Source of the DNA: GCA-2732805 sp964516605
Lineage (GTDB): Bacteria > Pseudomonadota > Gammaproteobacteria > Coxiellales > Coxiellaceae
Assembly (NCBI GenBank): GCA_964516605.1
Contig: CAZFAA010000001.1
Span: 1 to 63,408, forward strand
Length of the DNA: 63,408 nucleotides
Direction of reading: 5' to 3'
Below the pieces are notes generated by a model. That model was not told where the DNA came from. It ran no database searches and was given only the letters and a program-made list of their open reading frames with translations. Position numbers and translations under genes: made by a program. Position 1 is the stretch's first letter. Each line of letters begins with the position of its first letter. This document shows, piece by piece, positions 45,471 through 55,038 of this stretch.

Positions 45471-46520
45471 TTAAGCGTTATAACGCAACCAAATTGGCAA
45501 TATGCGGTTTAAATATTCCATAAATTTCCACAAGCCCACACGATGCGATATGCTACCAAGCGGTGTGATATGCGCCTCTGGAAATGCAATACCCAACCCA
45601 AATAATCCCGGCGCAATAATGCCGGTGTGTCGATCGTAACTTATGGACGGATATCCGGCTATTTTAAGGGATTGTCTGCGCTCAAAGCCTACCGTATATA
45701 TAACCCGTTCACAATCAGGCAAATAACGTGCCACATGTTCATCACTCGAATAATAACGCACAAGTCCTGGCGCTAAATCGGTATCAATATACTCATGCGC
45801 CCACTGTGCTGTAGAGCCTTTCAAACCAGTATCATCATACATAATCCAGCCATCATTCATGTATAGAGCATAACGCAATGGACTGCGATAGAAATTCACA
45901 ATCTCAGATACACCACATTCAACTAAATTACGAATAGCCAATATAGCCGAATGGGATGAACCAAAAACAGCAACTGATTTAACATCGCAACACACCTGCT
46001 TCAATAGCTGAGGATTCATAGCAGTCGCTAAGTCAATCTGCATGACATCAGGATAATCCAACTCCGTTTCTTGCGCACCGATTGCTAAGATGACATTTTT
46101 TGCCTGCAACAGCTCTTGACCGATATTCAGATGCCACAATTGATTTTTAAGCTGTAATGATTCGACAGTCGTTTGTATTGAATTCACTTGAGAACGAAGT
46201 TCTTGCGTCACCCACCTTAAAGGTTCTGCCATCGTACCTAAAAAACACGTATCATTTGCATCAAGTTTGCATAACTCAAACTGCTGTTCAACACCACCAA
46301 AATGAAACGACTTAGCATCATACAAAAACCGTATAAACAAACCGACCTTGGTATTCGAAGGCACACTAAACCACTTTTGGCCAAAATCACCTACTGCAAA
46401 ATCTGGGTCAATCCAAACAATATCTTGTGCATCAATATTATGATCTAGCAATTTTCCAACAGCAGCAATACCTGCTGGACCTGCACCGACAACAGCCCAC
46501 TTATATAACATATTCGACAT
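45471..46520 (-). CDS. FAD/NAD(P)-binding oxidoreductase
   Basis: 349 aa. Two dinucleotide-binding folds: the FAD GAGPAGIAA at residues 12-20 and a NAD(P) VAVFGSSHSA near 188. VILAIGAQE and VIYTVGF are the usual second motifs of pyridine nucleotide-disulfide oxidoreductases, but no CxxC redox pair is seen, so it may be a monooxygenase- or thioredoxin-reductase-like enzyme without a disulfide. The substrate is unknown. It converges with dinG and precedes nothing on the same strand within the window except a Sel1/SPOR lipoprotein upstream. Confidence 0.8.
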   Translation of the reverse strand: MSNMLYKWAVVGAGPAGIAAVGKLLDHNIDAQDIVWIDPDFAVGDFGQKWFSVPSNTKVGLFIRFLYDAKSFHFGGVEQQFELCKLDANDTCFLGTMAEPLRWVTQELRSQVNSIQTTVESLQLKNQLWHLNIGQELLQAKNVILAIGAQETELDYPDVMQIDLATAMNPQLLKQVCCDVKSVAVFGSSHSAILAIRNLVECGVSEIVNFYRSPLRYALYMNDGWIMYDDTGLKGSTAQWAHEYIDTDLAPGLVRYYSSDEHVARYLPDCERVIYTVGFERRQSLKIAGYPSISYDRHTGIIAPGLFGLGIAFPEAHITPLGSISHRVGLWKFMEYLNRILPIWLRYNA

Positions 46521-46559
46521 GATGACTTACCTTGAAATCTTTGCGTTACAACCACACAA

Positions 46560-47570
46560 TTACGATGTTAAATGTCTTGATTCAATCTCAGCTTTAATAT
46601 CTTTATTAGGCTTAATCCAAGGTTGCAACTGACGCAGTTCTGGAGGTAATTTTGCGATGGCTTCATGAGCTTGACGCACTGTTTTATACTGACCGTATAC
46701 CAACATATACCACTTTGAATTATCAAATGAAGAATAGTAATACGCTGCTTGCTTGCCTAAATGATGGCTCGTTACAAAATTTTTTACAACGCCTTCATCA
46801 TGATTACCCATAAGCTGCAATGTAAATCCATCGTTTGAAACATGCAGCAAACGTCCTTCCATTTGCGCTACATCATCTGTTTCAACCGCGTGCGCTGCTT
46901 GAGCAGAATGAAGCACTCCGGCTCCAACTGCAGTATTAGGCGTTTCGACAGCATGCGCCGCTGTAACAGGTTGAGCAGTAGGCTCGATTGCTTGCGACGA
47001 TTGAGCTGTAGTGGATGGCTCAGCTGCATCATGAGCGACCGTTTTTAATGTATCTTCTGCCATCTCACGACTGGCATTAACTTGAGTAGCCGGTTGAGCA
47101 GAAGCTGTGGCTAACTGATTCGATACTTTTGCAACAGCAGGTGTTGTTGCAGGACCAGAAGCGGCTAATGGAGCAGGAGTAGCTTTACTTGTTACACGTT
47201 GCGCAGGAGCTGGCTGTGCTTGCACAGACGCTTGCACTTTCACAGCATTTTTACCTTGCAACATAGCTAAAGCACTTTTTGCTAAAGGCTGCCCTTGAGC
47301 CGCTGAACGGGAAATCCATAACATAGCACTATCTTGATCACGCGCTGTATTCACGCCGTAATAATACATATAACCTAAAGCATATTCTGCATCCGCATCA
47401 CCATTTTCTGCTGATGCTTGCACACGATCAATCGAGCAGTTGTATTTCATAAGATAAGGGTCACCACTGCAAGCTGAAGCAGCCTGCTGCGATGCAGCTT
47501 GATTGCTTTTTGAGCACCCAATAAGCCCAAAAACAGACACCACACACAGCAAAGAAAAAATATTACGCAT
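46560..47570 (-). CDS. Lipoprotein with Sel1-like repeat and SPOR domain
   Basis: 336 aa. Signal peptide with a lipobox LIGC, so Cys19 is the likely lipidation site. One Sel1-like helical repeat pair is at about 52-105 (ENGDADAEYALGYMYYYGV, AAQGQPLAKSALAML). Residues 110-240 are a low-complexity Ala/Gln/Thr/Pro linker. The C-terminus (about 250-325) is a SPOR domain (FTLQLMGNHDEG ... YGQYKTVRQAHEAIAKLP) that binds glycan-denuded peptidoglycan at the septum. It may be anchored to the outer membrane and recruited to division sites. It has 39 bp to the downstream oxidoreductase. Confidence 0.85.
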   Translation of the reverse strand: MRNIFSLLCVVSVFGLIGCSKSNQAASQQAASACSGDPYLMKYNCSIDRVQASAENGDADAEYALGYMYYYGVNTARDQDSAMLWISRSAAQGQPLAKSALAMLQGKNAVKVQASVQAQPAPAQRVTSKATPAPLAASGPATTPAVAKVSNQLATASAQPATQVNASREMAEDTLKTVAHDAAEPSTTAQSSQAIEPTAQPVTAAHAVETPNTAVGAGVLHSAQAAHAVETDDVAQMEGRLLHVSNDGFTLQLMGNHDEGVVKNFVTSHHLGKQAAYYYSSFDNSKWYMLVYGQYKTVRQAHEAIAKLPPELRQLQPWIKPNKDIKAEIESRHLTS

Positions 47571-47628
47571 TGCAGCACCCTCGCTAAAAAAATAAAAAAA
47601 CCGTGGCCATTATACTGAACAAATACTC

Positions 47629-47663
47629 AAAAAGAAAACCCCACACTCTGCAGTGTGGGGTTT
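47629..47663 (-). terminator. Rho-independent terminator of the 49-aa membrane protein gene
   Basis: A perfect 12-bp stem (AAACCCCACACT and its complement, CTGC loop) followed on the minus strand by TTTTCTTTTT. It lies 57 nt after the stop codon of the 49-aa open reading frame. It confirms that a transcript enters from the right on the minus strand. Confidence 0.9.
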
Positions 47664-47719
47664 AAAAAGTAGAGAAAGAAATGCCGCCTTAATGCTGTGG
47701 TCGTCACACAGCATCAAAT

Positions 47720-47869
47720 TTAGTATGCCGTAAAATAAGGGTAATGCAGCTCATGATGGCTTGCCGCATATTGCTGTCCAAGCTTCTGACCGCTGAAAAC
47801 AGCGAAAAGACTCGTACACAACAACCCCACAAACGCGATAATAACAATAGATGCCAGTGCCTTTTTCAT
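47720..47869 (-). CDS. 49-aa single-pass membrane or secreted miniprotein
   Basis: A short open reading frame of 49 codons with an excellent AAGGAGG ribosome-binding site 7 nt before its ATG. The peptide is MKKALASIVIIAFVGLLC at the start (positive N-terminus, then about 18 hydrophobic residues) followed by a polar tail rich in Gln, His and Tyr ending HYPYFTAY. Topology suggests a signal peptide or a membrane anchor with the tail on the periplasmic side. A strong terminator follows. I recognise no family. It is too short to be picked up by a 60-codon cutoff. Confidence 0.75.
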   Translation of the reverse strand: MKKALASIVIIAFVGLLCTSLFAVFSGQKLGQQYAASHHELHYPYFTAY

Positions 47870-48264
47870 AGTGATCCTCCTTGATCATGCCGTTAAACCA
47901 ACTTGAGCTTCTTGACTTGCGCGCACCTTAAGACCACTCAAACCAGTGTCTAATGTATCACATCACCTAGGGTGTGCAACCCGCTTATTTTAATTTTTTC
48001 TCTTTCTTTAAAAATGACTTCGTCTTAAAACAAAACCAGCATCCAATCTTTCATTAAGTTAGCCTTATTACCCAGAGCGCCACGTGCTATACCCAAGCAA
48101 TACCCACAATAATTACTGGCGACTGATTAAGCAATCTCTTACAAAAAGCCAAGCTGTTTTATGAAATCAATAATGGTATCTAAAATCAATATGTTCACGA
48201 GGCATTCTATATTTTAATATTAAAATTCATGGTGTTAAATAACAAATCAAACTAATACTTTAAC
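47870..48264. other. Spacer between the 49-aa gene and rseP
   Basis: The right-hand part is AT-rich sequence after the rseP stop codon. The left-hand part holds the 49-aa gene leader. A weak promoter-like pair on the minus strand (TTGCAC at 47974-47979, a 16-bp spacer, TACATT at 47952-47957) could drive it. I see no other gene or RNA here. Confidence 0.4.
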
Positions 48265-49620
48265 TTACTGAATCAGCCTCAATACATCATTGACCGTTGC
48301 CTGCACCATCAACCAAGCGATCACAATCACACCTATTTTTAAACCTAAGACTTGGTAACGCAGCGATACAGGCTTACCTGTCACAACTTCAATCAACTGG
48401 AATAATACATGCCCCCCATCAAGCATCGGAATCGGTAATAAATTAATAAATCCAAGCGCCACACTCACAAAGCCAATAAAACTTAAGTACACACTCAAAC
48501 CCGCCTCAGACGCTTGCCCTGCTGTCTTAAATACTGAAATAGGTCCGCCTAAGGTATTCACAGATACAGAACCTGTAAACATCTTGCCAATAATTTTTAA
48601 ATTTAACACAAGCAAATTCCATGTATAACTCACACTCTCTTTGATAGAACCAATAAAACCATATTGGACTGTATGTAAAAATTGATCTGGTACACGCGGC
48701 CATTTTACTTGCACACCCATATGGCCGTACGCTTTACCATTAGAAATCTCGGTGGCTATGGGCAACATCAGCTGTATATCAGCCCCCTTGCGCCGCACTG
48801 TTATGGGAACCGTTTTACCTGGCCGCTCACGTACATAATGCAACAACTGCGACCAATCCTGTATAGACTGATTGTCCATCTTAAGAATCAGATCACCAAC
48901 CTTAATACCGGCGACCGCTGCAGATGATTTGGCCTCAACACGCTCTACAATAGGAGGAATGGTTAAGAATTGATACTTAAATCCAAGACTTTGAATAATA
49001 TCCGCGCCACGCTCTTTTAAAGCCCATTGCGACAAATCAAGCTGATGTTGTTGTACCATCCCATTTTTTTGTGTTGTCACCGACACAGGTTGTGCCTCGC
49101 CTATGTGACCTAATAACTGCGTCATCACTTGCTGCCAACCATACACCTCATGCTGATTAATTTTAATAATTTGCTCACCCTGCACTATTCCTGATTTAGC
49201 GGCAACTGAATTGGGCACAACACCGCCGACAATCGGTTTAATGTAAGTCACTCCTAACAGATGCACTATGAAAAATAACACAATAGCCAACACAATATTG
49301 GCAGCAGGACCTGCTAAGGCAATCGCCATGCGCTGCCATACTGGCTTATTACTGTATGCCTGCATTTGCAGTTCATCATGGGTTATAGGTTGATCGGGTT
49401 GCTCGCCATACATTTTGACGTAGCCACCCAGAGGGATCAGTGATAGAGCATATTGCGTGCCTGTTTTTTTGGACGTATACGAACACACTACCTTGCCAAA
49501 TCCTATCGAAAATTTGATCACCTTTACACCACACAAGCGCGCCACAATAAAATGACCTAACTCATGGATTAATACCACACTAAAAATAGCAGCTATCGCA
49601 GCAAGAATCATAATAATCAT
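48265..49620 (-). CDS. rseP: RIP metalloprotease RseP
   Basis: 451 aa. A site-2 zinc protease of the inner membrane that completes cleavage of anti-sigma factor RseA after DegS and clears signal peptides. The zinc motif HELGH is at residues 19-23, the second conserved motif is INLLPIPMLDGGH near 395, and two PDZ domains lie between (VPNSVAAKSGIVQGEQIIKI and SSAAVAGIKVGDLILKM). The usual cdsA and bamA neighbours are not adjacent on the downstream side. A degS-type gene occurs 4 kb away at 53.5 kb. Confidence 0.96.
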   Translation of the reverse strand: MIIMILAAIAAIFSVVLIHELGHFIVARLCGVKVIKFSIGFGKVVCSYTSKKTGTQYALSLIPLGGYVKMYGEQPDQPITHDELQMQAYSNKPVWQRMAIALAGPAANIVLAIVLFFIVHLLGVTYIKPIVGGVVPNSVAAKSGIVQGEQIIKINQHEVYGWQQVMTQLLGHIGEAQPVSVTTQKNGMVQQHQLDLSQWALKERGADIIQSLGFKYQFLTIPPIVERVEAKSSAAVAGIKVGDLILKMDNQSIQDWSQLLHYVRERPGKTVPITVRRKGADIQLMLPIATEISNGKAYGHMGVQVKWPRVPDQFLHTVQYGFIGSIKESVSYTWNLLVLNLKIIGKMFTGSVSVNTLGGPISVFKTAGQASEAGLSVYLSFIGFVSVALGFINLLPIPMLDGGHVLFQLIEVVTGKPVSLRYQVLGLKIGVIVIAWLMVQATVNDVLRLIQ

Positions 49621-49748
49621 AGTGGATCATTTTGCAGTACATAACGTAATTTAGCCAGCAATTCCCTTCATTCATGCACACCATGAATCGAGTGGGTTTG
49701 CACACCCACAAGGTGCAGGCGTGGAGAAATCGCGTTATACTGCGCGCC

Positions 49749-51068
49749 ATGGCAAGAAGGCATAAAAAATTAGACACAGCAGACTATGCGGCTACAATTA
49801 ACACGCTCTCGCATGAAGGGCGTGGTATTGCGCATGTTGATGACAAGACAGTCTTTCTCTTCAATGCACTACCTGGTGAAGATGTACGGTTTAGATATAC
49901 TAAAAAGCGTAGCCACATTGGTGAAGGCTACAGCACACACATCATCAAAAAATCAGAAGATCGTATTGAACCACGCTGCCCACATTTCACTTTGTGTGGC
50001 GGATGCAGTTTGCAACACATGTCAGCAGATTATCAACGTCAGTTTAAACTTAAAACCGTTCTGGAATTACTTCAACACAAGGGGATCACCCCACTGACAC
50101 TGCTGCCCATTTTAACTGGCCCTGAATGGGGCTACCGACGCAAAGCACGCATTGGTGTGAAATTCATCCCGAAAAAAGATACAGTGATGGTAGGTTTTCG
50201 CGAACGCAGCCACAGCCTTATTACTGATATGAATGAATGTCATGTATTAGATGCACGTGTCGGTTTTAATATTGCAACACTCAAAGCGTTTATCTATACC
50301 TTGGATGCGCGCAATACTATCCCACAACTTGAACTGGCGGCAACAGATCAGGAAGCAGCTCTGATCATCCGTCATTTAGAGCCATTATCCGCAGAAGATC
50401 TGGAGAAAATCAGTGCATTTGCACACACACATCAATTTAAGATTTATTTACAGCCACACGGCGCCGACAGCATCACGCTGTTTGTGGGAGATAAAAATGA
50501 GCTTGCGTATGTGCTTCCAGAATTTAATTTAAAATTTGCATTTTTACCCTCGCAATTTACACAAGTAAATGAAACAATTAATCGTAAAATGGTGTCCCAA
50601 GCAATACAATTATTGGATTTACAAAAAAACGATTCAGTCCTCGACCTTTTTTGTGGTATCGGTAACTTTACCCTAGCCGCAGCAACACAGACTCAGCATG
50701 TGACTGGCGTCGAAGCCGATGCATCCGCCATATTACAAGCACAAAAAAATGCCCGCTTGAATGACATCGAGCATGCAACATTTTATGTGGCCAATCTGTT
50801 TGAAGACTGCAAAGATTTGCCTTTTGCACGCCAACAGTACGATAAAATCCTACTGGATCCACCACGTTCTGGTGCACAAGAAATCCTAGCCCTCATCCCA
50901 ACATGGCAGCCAAAACGCATTGTGTATGTTTCGTGTAATCCAACCACCTTTGCTCGAGATGCAGCCCTACTCAATGAACAGGGTTATGTGCTGTCGCAAT
51001 GCGGCACCATGGACATGTTCCCTCACACCCAACATACCGAAGTGATGGGCTTATTTGTGCCTCAATAA
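49749..51068 (+). CDS. rlmD: 23S rRNA (uracil-1939-C5)-methyltransferase RlmD
   Basis: 439 aa (E. coli 433). It methylates U1939 of 23S rRNA using SAM. Residues 1-60 are the TRAM domain. A [4Fe-4S] cluster is bound by the cysteines in RCPHFTLCGGCSLQH plus a later Cys (NECHVL). The SAM motif is VLDLFCGIGNFTLA and the catalytic region YVSCNPTTFARD contains the nucleophilic Cys. The ATG used gives MARRHKK; an upstream in-frame ATG at 49674 lacks support. relA follows 43 bp later, the same order as in many gammaproteobacteria. Confidence 0.93.
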   Translation: MARRHKKLDTADYAATINTLSHEGRGIAHVDDKTVFLFNALPGEDVRFRYTKKRSHIGEGYSTHIIKKSEDRIEPRCPHFTLCGGCSLQHMSADYQRQFKLKTVLELLQHKGITPLTLLPILTGPEWGYRRKARIGVKFIPKKDTVMVGFRERSHSLITDMNECHVLDARVGFNIATLKAFIYTLDARNTIPQLELAATDQEAALIIRHLEPLSAEDLEKISAFAHTHQFKIYLQPHGADSITLFVGDKNELAYVLPEFNLKFAFLPSQFTQVNETINRKMVSQAIQLLDLQKNDSVLDLFCGIGNFTLAAATQTQHVTGVEADASAILQAQKNARLNDIEHATFYVANLFEDCKDLPFARQQYDKILLDPPRSGAQEILALIPTWQPKRIVYVSCNPTTFARDAALLNEQGYVLSQCGTMDMFPHTQHTEVMGLFVPQ

Positions 51069-51111
51069 TTGTGCATGACACTCATATTATACATACGCTA
51101 TACTGACGCTC

Positions 51112-53316
51112 ATGTCTGATCAAAATGCTCAAAATCAGCTGAATAATGACGCAACGGCATGGCTTGAGTCTGTTACAACACACTACCCTACTCTCGACCA
51201 CACCCTATTGCGCACAGCCTGTGAGTACGCACAATCATTAAGTATCAATGCCACCTCACCCTATACCACTTCCACATTGGACCAAGGCCTTAAAATGGCC
51301 TCATTATTATTCGATCTGAATTGCGATACAACCACATTAGCCGCTGCCATTGCCTACCCTAGCGTTTATTACACGCAACCGAATCGCGAACACGTAAAAC
51401 AAGCGCTCACGCCAGCAGTCAGTAAATTGGTGTATGGTGTCACTCGAATGGAAGCGATTCATGATATGCATCGTGGCTCAGAAAAACTGAACATACAGCA
51501 AATCGATAATCTGCGTAAAATGCTGCTAGCAATCGTTGATGACGTGCGCGTTGTACTGATTAAATTGGCTGAGCGCCTCATTACGTTGCAATATTTAAAA
51601 AAATGCAGCCTCGAGCAGCAGCGTTATATTGCTCAACAAGCTATCAATTTTTATGCGCCACTGGCGAATCGACTTGGTATTGGCCAGCTGAAATGGCAGT
51701 TGGAAGATTTATCCTTTCGTTTTTTAAACAGTGAAGCATACTTTACCATTTCTAAAGAATTGAACATGCGCCGTACTGAACGCGAAGTATTTATTCATAA
51801 CATGATTCATGAGCTTACCCAACTTTTAAACCAAGGGAATATTGCAGGCCACAGCATTACAGGACGCGCTAAACATATTTACAGTATCTATAAAAAATTA
51901 CAGCGCAAACAGGTGCCTATCAGTGAAATCTACGATGCCAGTGCACTGCGTATTTTAGTGCATTCGATTACCGATTGTTATGCTGCCTTAAGTTTGGTGC
52001 ATGATCACTGGCCGCATATCAAAAAAGAATTTGATGACTACATTGCCCACCCTAAAGAAAATGGCTATCAATCCATTCACACAGCAATTATGACTCATGA
52101 AGGTCATGCTGTTGAAATTCAAATTCGCACTTACGACATCCATCAAAAAGCAGAACTTGGTGTCGCGGCTCACTGGAAATATAAAGAGAACGATGCCAAT
52201 TCGCAAAAAAGCTATGAAGCAAAAATAGAGCGTTTGCGTGAATTGATGAATTGGCAACAAGAAGTCACTGATACAACTAATTCAGATTTATACAGCTCAC
52301 TATTTGCAGATCGTATTTATGTGTTTACGCCACAAGGTGATGTCTTTAACTTACAAGCTGGCAGTACGCCACTTGATTTTGCATACCATGTACACAGTTC
52401 GGTTGGGCATCGCGCCAAAGGCGCTAAAGTGAACGATAAAATGGTTCCTTTAACCTACACATTAGAAACAGGTGATCGTGTTGAAATCATCACATCCAAA
52501 GAAGAGCACCCCAGTCGCGATTGGATGAATCCACAATTGGGTTATCTGACAACGAACGTTGCCATTCAAAAAGTACGTCATTGGTACAAAAAACAAAACT
52601 ACGATCGTGATCTGGCAGCGGGTTGTGAACTATGGGAAAAAGCAACACACCACGAGGTCATTCCCAAAAATATACTGAGCAAAATCACTGAACATTTTAA
52701 CGTAAAAAAAGCAGATGATATTTTAGTAGCAATTGGTTCGGGGCACCTTGGTATCCACACGGTCCTTCACTACATTAAATCGTTATCCAAGCACAAAGAG
52801 GAAGCGGAATCAGTAGAACCGGTGTTTAAAACAACACAATCTAAACCACGTAACAAAAAAAATAAATCACCTCTGCTGATCGAAGGTGTCGGCAATTTAC
52901 TGTCTAATCTGGCCAAATGCTGCAAACCAATTCCAGAAGATGAGATCATTGGCTTCATTACCAATGGCCGCGGCATCTCTATTCATCATATTAGATGCAA
53001 AAATATTCAGCATGAAATATTAACCCGACCACAACGTATTATTGATGTGAAATGGAATGAACAGGCACAAGGCAATACCTACCCCGTTGATCTGATCATC
53101 ATTGCCAAAGACCGCAGTGGCTTGGTGCGTGATATCTCTTCAATCGTTGCCAATGAAAAATTACATTTCTTAGGCTTAACCACACAGATTAATAAAACAA
53201 TCAATGAAGCGATTATTCAGATTACCATTGAATTGCGTTCTGATATTTCAGTTGATTATCTGCGCAATCAAATCCTAAAAATACCGGGCATCATCAAAGT
53301 AGAGCGTGCTTCCTAA
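51112..53316 (+). CDS. relA: GTP pyrophosphokinase RelA
   Basis: 734 aa (E. coli RelA 744). It makes (p)ppGpp on ribosomes stalled by uncharged tRNA. The N-terminal domain lacks the HDxxED hydrolase motif that SpoT keeps (here IAYPSVYYTQP), and the synthetase has the EFDDYIA acidic loop and ENGYQSIHTAI, both RelA-type. TGS (about 380-440), a Cys-containing CC/ZFD (AKCCKPIPEDEI) and a C-terminal ACT domain follow. No terminator is seen after it; a short gene remnant lies downstream. Confidence 0.95.
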   Translation: MSDQNAQNQLNNDATAWLESVTTHYPTLDHTLLRTACEYAQSLSINATSPYTTSTLDQGLKMASLLFDLNCDTTTLAAAIAYPSVYYTQPNREHVKQALTPAVSKLVYGVTRMEAIHDMHRGSEKLNIQQIDNLRKMLLAIVDDVRVVLIKLAERLITLQYLKKCSLEQQRYIAQQAINFYAPLANRLGIGQLKWQLEDLSFRFLNSEAYFTISKELNMRRTEREVFIHNMIHELTQLLNQGNIAGHSITGRAKHIYSIYKKLQRKQVPISEIYDASALRILVHSITDCYAALSLVHDHWPHIKKEFDDYIAHPKENGYQSIHTAIMTHEGHAVEIQIRTYDIHQKAELGVAAHWKYKENDANSQKSYEAKIERLRELMNWQQEVTDTTNSDLYSSLFADRIYVFTPQGDVFNLQAGSTPLDFAYHVHSSVGHRAKGAKVNDKMVPLTYTLETGDRVEIITSKEEHPSRDWMNPQLGYLTTNVAIQKVRHWYKKQNYDRDLAAGCELWEKATHHEVIPKNILSKITEHFNVKKADDILVAIGSGHLGIHTVLHYIKSLSKHKEEAESVEPVFKTTQSKPRNKKNKSPLLIEGVGNLLSNLAKCCKPIPEDEIIGFITNGRGISIHHIRCKNIQHEILTRPQRIIDVKWNEQAQGNTYPVDLIIIAKDRSGLVRDISSIVANEKLHFLGLTTQINKTINEAIIQITIELRSDISVDYLRNQILKIPGIIKVERAS

Positions 53317-53334
53317 TCTTAGAGTAAAATCAAC

Positions 53335-53523
53335 ATGGAAAAACTCGAACAAAACGTACGTGCCACATGGGGCAAACAAGGTGAAGTGTGGCTTTACCAA
53401 TTACCTTCTATCGTACCATGCAAGCATTTAATTTTTTTGCGTATTTTATTCGTGATGATCAAGGAACGCTGTTTGGTGGATGTTAGGCTATTTTTAATTG
53501 AAATAACCGATAAAGCACTATAA
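53335..53523 (+). pseudogene. Remnant of a phosphotransferase-like gene, possibly with a GNAT fragment
   Basis: An open frame of 62 codons begins EKLEQNVRATWGKQGEVWLY, which resembles the N-terminus of aminoglycoside/streptomycin phosphotransferase-type proteins, then loses similarity after about 27 residues. A second frame from 53418 to 53486 reads NFFAYFIRDDQGTLFGGC, resembling the start of a GNAT acetyltransferase, and stops after 22 codons. The segment therefore looks like decayed or rearranged resistance-type genes between relA and degS. Similarity is by eye and short. Confidence 0.45.
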
Positions 53524-53535
53524 CGAAGCAGTACC

Positions 53536-54633
53536 TTAAATCCGATCATCTGGAAATTGGTATTTCTTACCCTTGACGGCTTTTTCTTGCCACTCATTAC
53601 TCTCTTGTTTACGCATCCCTAATCTTAGCGTCACTTGGTGTTTTTGGTTGGCACGGTAATACACTAAGTTTACATTGGCTCCCGGTACACCCTGCTCAAT
53701 CAAGCTATTAAAATAATGCGCATCACGAATGTTATGCCCATCGATTTCAACAATAACATCATTTACATGCAGCTGATTTTCTGCAGGTGAATTCAGCAGT
53801 ATTCGACGCACCACAACACCCACAATCTGATTCGGATTCAGATCATGTGTTAAAGCCGGATCTATATCCACCACATCTAAACCCAATGAGCCACGTTGCA
53901 CATGACCTTGCTTAATAATTTGTTGTAAAATATTTTGTGCTGCGTTGACGGGAATCGCAAAACTAATACCTTGATAACCACCTGAATGCGTATAAATTCC
54001 GGTATTGATACCCACAAGCTGACCTTCTGTATTAATCAACGCACCCCCAGAACTACCTGGGTTTAATGCCACATCGGTTTGAATGAAATTCTCGATATTG
54101 CTTAAACCCACAGCCGTACGCCCCAATGCACTGATAATACCTTGGGTTACCGTGCGTCCCAAACCAAATGGGTTGCCAATAGCCAAGACCACATCACCTA
54201 CCTGTAACGTATCAGAGTTCGCCATAGGAATGGTTGGCACGGCTTTTAAATCAATCTTTAGCACCGCTAAATCCGTCTCGGTATCAACACCCACCACTTG
54301 TGCATGCGCACTGCGCCCATCAGCCAACGCGACCAACAATTTATTGCGATCACGTATGACATGACTATTGGTTAATACATACCCGCGCTGATCCATAATG
54401 ACCCCTGAACCTAAGATCATACGATCTTTCAAAATGCGCAGTTGATTGTTTTCTGATTGGTATTCTAAATTTGGATCGTCCTGACTTAAGTGACGCAGAA
54501 TATAGACATTGACCACAGCGGGTGCGGCTACTTTAACCGCCGGTGCATAGGTTAGCGGCGCTGCTGCATAGCAAACTGTTTGACATACTAAAAAAAAGAC
54601 TAGAGTCAGGGTCGATACCATCCGTGTAAACAT
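53536..54633 (-). CDS. degS: DegS-type periplasmic serine endoprotease
   Basis: 365 aa (E. coli DegS 355). A trypsin-like HtrA protease anchored by an N-terminal signal/anchor (residues 5-23) with the domain in the periplasm. It starts the sigma-E cascade by cutting RseA. Triad: His91 (TNSHVI), Asp121 (DTETDLAVLK), Ser195 (NPGSSGGAL; the usual Asn of GNSGG is Ser). One PDZ domain (about 255-345) distinguishes DegS from the two-PDZ DegP/DegQ. GGAAG precedes the ATG. Confidence 0.9.
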   Translation of the reverse strand: MFTRMVSTLTLVFFLVCQTVCYAAAPLTYAPAVKVAAPAVVNVYILRHLSQDDPNLEYQSENNQLRILKDRMILGSGVIMDQRGYVLTNSHVIRDRNKLLVALADGRSAHAQVVGVDTETDLAVLKIDLKAVPTIPMANSDTLQVGDVVLAIGNPFGLGRTVTQGIISALGRTAVGLSNIENFIQTDVALNPGSSGGALINTEGQLVGINTGIYTHSGGYQGISFAIPVNAAQNILQQIIKQGHVQRGSLGLDVVDIDPALTHDLNPNQIVGVVVRRILLNSPAENQLHVNDVIVEIDGHNIRDAHYFNSLIEQGVPGANVNLVYYRANQKHQVTLRLGMRKQESNEWQEKAVKGKKYQFPDDRI

Positions 54634-54720
54634 GTGACTTCCTTTTCAGCGCTAAGAGGTGACAACTTGATCCAGTATAGTACATGTACCCCTCTTTATT
54701 AAAGGCGTGAGGGATGGGTA

Positions 54721-54960
54721 TTACTTGCTACCACGGATTTGTGATACCAGCTCTTTATAGAGCTCCTGTGGTCGCTCATACCCCAATAGCCAACTGTATA
54801 AAACAGGATCCGGCTCTTGCAACATCGTTTCAAATAAGTGGCGTCCTGCAACATCCAGGCGCGCGTAACCCCCGTTATCTATGAATCGTTCAAATAACAC
54901 ATCCAGCTCCAACATGCCGCGGCGGCACATCCAACGTAAACGCCCTTGATCTTCTAACAT
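54721..54960 (-). CDS. sdhE: FAD assembly factor SdhE
   Basis: 79 aa. It helps attach FAD covalently to succinate dehydrogenase SdhA. The RRGMLELD segment near residue 14 is the family signature (RGxxE), followed by LDVAGRHLFETML, a PDPVLYSWLLG motif and a basic end. An in-frame TTG 15 bp upstream is not preferred because GGAG lies about 6 nt before this ATG. It lies 78 bp downstream of alr on the same strand. Confidence 0.9.
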   Translation of the reverse strand: MLEDQGRLRWMCRRGMLELDVLFERFIDNGGYARLDVAGRHLFETMLQEPDPVLYSWLLGYERPQELYKELVSQIRGSK

Positions 54961-55038
54961 GGATACTCCATACAAACTACTATTAATTGAGTTGTCACTG
55001 TCACTATAAAGTGTGTTTTAGGCATACTCTTTAAGCCC

